DNA of 64,000 nucleotides from Serratia oryzae (GTDB taxonomy: Bacteria > Pseudomonadota > Gammaproteobacteria > Enterobacterales > Enterobacteriaceae), in NCBI RefSeq assembly GCF_001976145.1, contig NZ_MOXD01000012.1, forward strand, positions 86,576-150,575. The letters are read 5' to 3'. How positions within the stretch are numbered: position 1 is the first letter of the stretch; every line of letters starts with the position of its first letter. Positions 62,005-64,000 of the stretch are shown here, in pieces. The notes under the pieces are model-generated. The model ran no database searches. It was not told where the DNA came from and worked only from the letters and a program-made list of their open reading frames with translations. Made by a program: the position numbers and the translations under genes.

Positions 62005-63028
62005 AACCCAGAACCTCTACTTTGACCTGATTTTCTTGCAGGAACTTAATGGTTGCCAGCGCGTCTTCGTCAGAACCATGTAACTCGGCCAGCATTACGC
62101 CAAACTTCACACCACCGGCGTAATCCATTTGTGCGCTAATAATGTTGTTATTCACGTTGAAGCGACGGGCGGCTTCGGACAGCAGCGGTGCATCAACGGA
62201 TTGACCGGTGAACTCCAGACGCAACAGAGGATGATGATTGTCAATGCGTTCCGGCATCAGGCGCTTGGCGTAGTCATCTGGAATGTCCAGATGCAGCGTG
62301 GACTGGATAAACTGCTGCGCCAACGGCGTTTTGGGATGTGAGAAGACTTCGCTGACGCTGTCTTTTTCGATCAATTGCCCTTGGCTGATGACGGCAACCT
62401 GATCGCAGATGCGTTTTACGACGTCCATTTCATGGGTGATCAGCAGAATAGTCAGCCCCAGACGGCGGTTAATATCCTTCAATAACTCCAGAATGGAACG
62501 TGTGGTGGCTGGATCAAGTGCGCTGGTGGCTTCATCACACAGTAACACTTTCGGGTTGCTGGCCAATGCCCGAGCGATCGCGACACGCTGTTTCTGGCCG
62601 CCTGACAGATTGGCCGGGTAAGCATCATGCTTGTCCGACAGCCCGACCAGTTCCAGTAATTCGGTAACGCGCTTCTTGATTTCACTGCGCGGGGTATTGT
62701 CCAATTCCAGCGGTAGCGCAACGTTGCCAAATACCGTACGTGAAGAGAGCAAGTTAAAGTGCTGAAAGATCATGCCGATCTGGCGGCGTGCGCGTGTCAG
62801 ATCGCTTTCAGACAGAGAAGTCAGGTCCTGCCCATCAACCAACACCGTGCCGGAAGTTGGGCGCTCAAGCATGTTGGCGCAACGGATCAGCGTACTTTTG
62901 CCAGCCCCCGATGCACCGATAACGCCATAGATTTGCCCGGCAGGGACGTGAAGGCTCACGTCAGAGAGTGCGCTTATGGTGCGCGATCCCTGCTGGAACA
63001 CTTTGGTGATGTTAGAAAGTTTAATCAT
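61997..63028 (-). CDS. metN: MetN, methionine ABC transporter ATPase
   Basis: The ATG at 63026-63028 gives [17 protein letters not shown] and 343 residues as in E. coli. The frame opens 21 codons upstream without homology. Walker A is GASGAGKST (38-46), the signature NLSGGQKQR, and Walker [13 protein letters not shown]. The C-terminal NIL/ACT-like domain (about 265-343) binds methionine and shuts down transport when internal methionine is high. It is the first gene of metNIQ. Confidence 0.98.
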   Translation of the reverse strand: MIKLSNITKVFQQGSRTISALSDVSLHVPAGQIYGVIGASGAGKSTLIRCANMLERPTSGTVLVDGQDLTSLSESDLTRARRQIGMIFQHFNLLSSRTVFGNVALPLELDNTPRSEIKKRVTELLELVGLSDKHDAYPANLSGGQKQRVAIARALASNPKVLLCDEATSALDPATTRSILELLKDINRRLGLTILLITHEMDVVKRICDQVAVISQGQLIEKDSVSEVFSHPKTPLAQQFIQSTLHLDIPDDYAKRLMPERIDNHHPLLRLEFTGQSVDAPLLSEAARRFNVNNNIISAQMDYAGGVKFGVMLAELHGSDEDALATIKFLQENQVKVEVLGYV

Positions 63029-63100
63029 ATTCTTCTTATTTTTAGCGTGGTTGCCCGTGGCTAGAGAAAAGTAGACCTTGGTTGGAACCAAGGTATGCTC

Positions 63101-63132
63101 AGATGTTAAGGCGTCTAGACGTCTAAGTCAAC
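63101..63132 (-). promoter_or_regulatory. metN promoter with tandem MetJ boxes
   Basis: On the plus strand four contiguous 8-mers read AGATGTTA, AGGCGTCT, AGACGTCT and AAGTCAAC (63101-63132); the third is the perfect MetJ box. On the reverse strand TTGACT (complement of 63126-63131), a 17-base spacer and TAACAT (complement of 63103-63108) form the promoter, wholly covered by the boxes. MetJ with SAM should repress it when methionine is abundant. Confidence 0.9.
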
Positions 63133-63214
63133 GCTAACGCTATTCTTCACCGTTCTCAGTCTGCGCTAAAACATGCGATACTGTGCGTGTTTTCAGGCCC
63201 TCAGGAGCAAACCG

Positions 63215-63778
63215 GTGACACAACGCGTTCCAGCAATTTTCTTAGATCGTGACGGTACGATTAATGTTGATCATGGATATGTCCATGAGATAGATGATTT
63301 CCAATTTATTGATGGTGTGATTGATGCATGCCGTGAACTGAAGAAGATGGGGTTCGCGCTGGTGTTGGTGACCAACCAATCTGGTATCGCCCGTGGCAAA
63401 TTCAGCGAAGACCAGTTTATGCGCTTGACCGAGTGGATGGATTGGTCGTTGGCCGACCGTGATGTCGACCTGGACGGTATCTACTTTTGTCCACATCACC
63501 CAGAAGCAGTAATAGAAGAATACCGTCAAACATGCGATTGCCGCAAACCGCAGCCCGGTATGTTGTTGCAAGCGCAAAAAGAACTGAATATCGATCTGGC
63601 AGCTTCTTATATGGTGGGTGACAAAATCGAAGATATGCAAGCCGCCGCAGCCGCCGGTGTAGGGACTAAGGTATTGGTTCGCACCGGTAAGCCAGTAACG
63701 GAAGAAGGCGAGAAAGCGGCGGATTGGGTATTAAACAGCCTGCAAGACCTGCCAGCAGCTATCAAAAAGCGGGTTTAA
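63215..63778 (+). CDS. gmhB: GmhB, D-glycero-beta-D-manno-heptose 1,7-bisphosphate 7-phosphatase (GTG start)
   Basis: A GTG at 63215, seven bases after AGGAG, gives 187 residues (E. coli 191). The HAD nucleophile and acid/base are Asp11 and Asp13 in [18 protein letters not shown]. Zinc-binding cysteines and histidine lie in YFCPHHPEA and [11 protein letters not shown], with [11 protein letters not shown] as motif IV. It removes the 7-phosphate in ADP-heptose synthesis for LPS inner core. It is divergent from metN and precedes an rRNA operon, as in E. coli. Confidence 0.96.
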   Translation: MTQRVPAIFLDRDGTINVDHGYVHEIDDFQFIDGVIDACRELKKMGFALVLVTNQSGIARGKFSEDQFMRLTEWMDWSLADRDVDLDGIYFCPHHPEAVIEEYRQTCDCRKPQPGMLLQAQKELNIDLAASYMVGDKIEDMQAAAAAGVGTKVLVRTGKPVTEEGEKAADWVLNSLQDLPAAIKKRV

Positions 63779-63830
63779 CCCGCATTATGCATGAATAGTG
63801 AGCGGTCAGAACAAAAGTAAATATAATCCC

Positions 63831-63858
63831 TTGTCATTCTGAGTCAGCTCCCTATAAT
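63831..63858 (+). promoter_or_regulatory. rRNA operon promoter P1
   Basis: TTGTCA (63831-63836), a 16-base spacer and TATAAT (63853-63858) followed by the GC-rich discriminator GCGCCTCC are the hallmarks of enterobacterial rrn P1. The A/T-rich stretch AACAAAAGTAAATATAAT just upstream resembles the UP element. Position after gmhB corresponds to rrnH in E. coli. Confidence 0.93.
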
Positions 63859-63936
63859 GCGCCTCCATCGACCGGGAACGTGTGAATCACTTCACAGAGT
63901 ATCCAGGACCGCAGAGAAAAAACCTGAAATTTAGGG

Positions 63937-63964
63937 TTGACTCTGAAAGAGGAAAGCGTAATAT
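63937..63964 (+). promoter_or_regulatory. rRNA operon promoter P2
   Basis: TTGACT (63937-63942), a 16-base spacer and TAATAT (63959-63964) followed by ACGCC match rrn P2, about 106 bp after P1. The window ends 36 bp later, before boxA and the 16S gene. Confidence 0.92.
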
Positions 63965-64000
63965 ACGCCACCTCGAGTTAGCAAGCGAAAGCGCGTAACT

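Noticed and set aside
63076..63093. CCTTGGTT/AACCAAGG hairpin in the metN leader as a terminator or riboswitch
   Set aside because: The stem is short, no U run follows directly, and MetJ boxes already explain control. No SAM-riboswitch features are seen.

Overview
The window is chromosomal DNA from a gamma-proteobacterium of the order Enterobacterales. Gene content, protein similarity to E. coli families, three ERIC repeats and several genes E. coli lacks at these positions point to Serratia or a close Yersiniaceae relative; that genus call is inference. Nearly all of it is housekeeping sequence with dense, non-overlapping genes. No phage, transposase or CRISPR array was seen.

Region 1 (1-9.4 kb) corresponds to the E. 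coli csdA-gcvB-gcvA-ygdD-rlmM-xni-ppnN-queF-syd-csrB-yqcC neighbourhood. It carries two regulatory RNAs: GcvB, divergent from its activator gene gcvA, and CsrB, with two candidate UvrY boxes upstream. An MFS transporter gene lies between csrB and yqcC. Region 2 (9.6-21.5 kb) is an accessory block separating yqcC from truC-yqcA, which are neighbours in E. coli. It holds a very large membrane-anchored alpha-2-macroglobulin with its partner penicillin-binding protein PbpC, a proline iminopeptidase-type hydrolase, and two lipoproteins of unknown role separated by gene-poor DNA. Region 3 (21.5-23.7 kb) has truC, yqcA and a NagB/6-phosphogluconolactonase-like gene.

That NagB-like gene is the most interesting locus. 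Its leader carries a near-perfect BglG/LicT-type ribonucleic antiterminator (RAT) overlapping an intrinsic terminator, with a good CRP site upstream. This is the layout of a sugar-inducible, catabolite-repressed operon, yet no BglG regulator or PTS gene is in the window.

Region 4 (23.8-64 kb) is collinear with the E. coli 4-5 minute segment: yaeH, dapD, glnD, map, rpsB-tsf, pyrH, frr, dxr, uppS, cdsA, rseP, bamA, skp, lpxD-fabZ-lpxA-lpxB, rnhB, dnaE, accA, ldcC, yaeR, tilS, rof-yaeP, yaeQ-arfB-nlpE, yaeF, proS, trmO-rcsF, metNIQ, gmhB. It ends in the tandem P1/P2 promoters of an rRNA operon whose 16S gene lies beyond the edge. The genes couple translation (S2, EF-Ts, RRF, ProS, TilS, ArfB), isoprenoid and phospholipid synthesis (Dxr, UppS, CdsA), outer-membrane biogenesis (BamA, Skp, LpxD/A/B), envelope stress sensing (RseP, NlpE, RcsF) and replication (DnaE). 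Additions relative to E. coli are three ERIC elements (two with a related internal insertion), a paired palindromic repeat between glnD and map, and a small c-type cytochrome gene after tilS.
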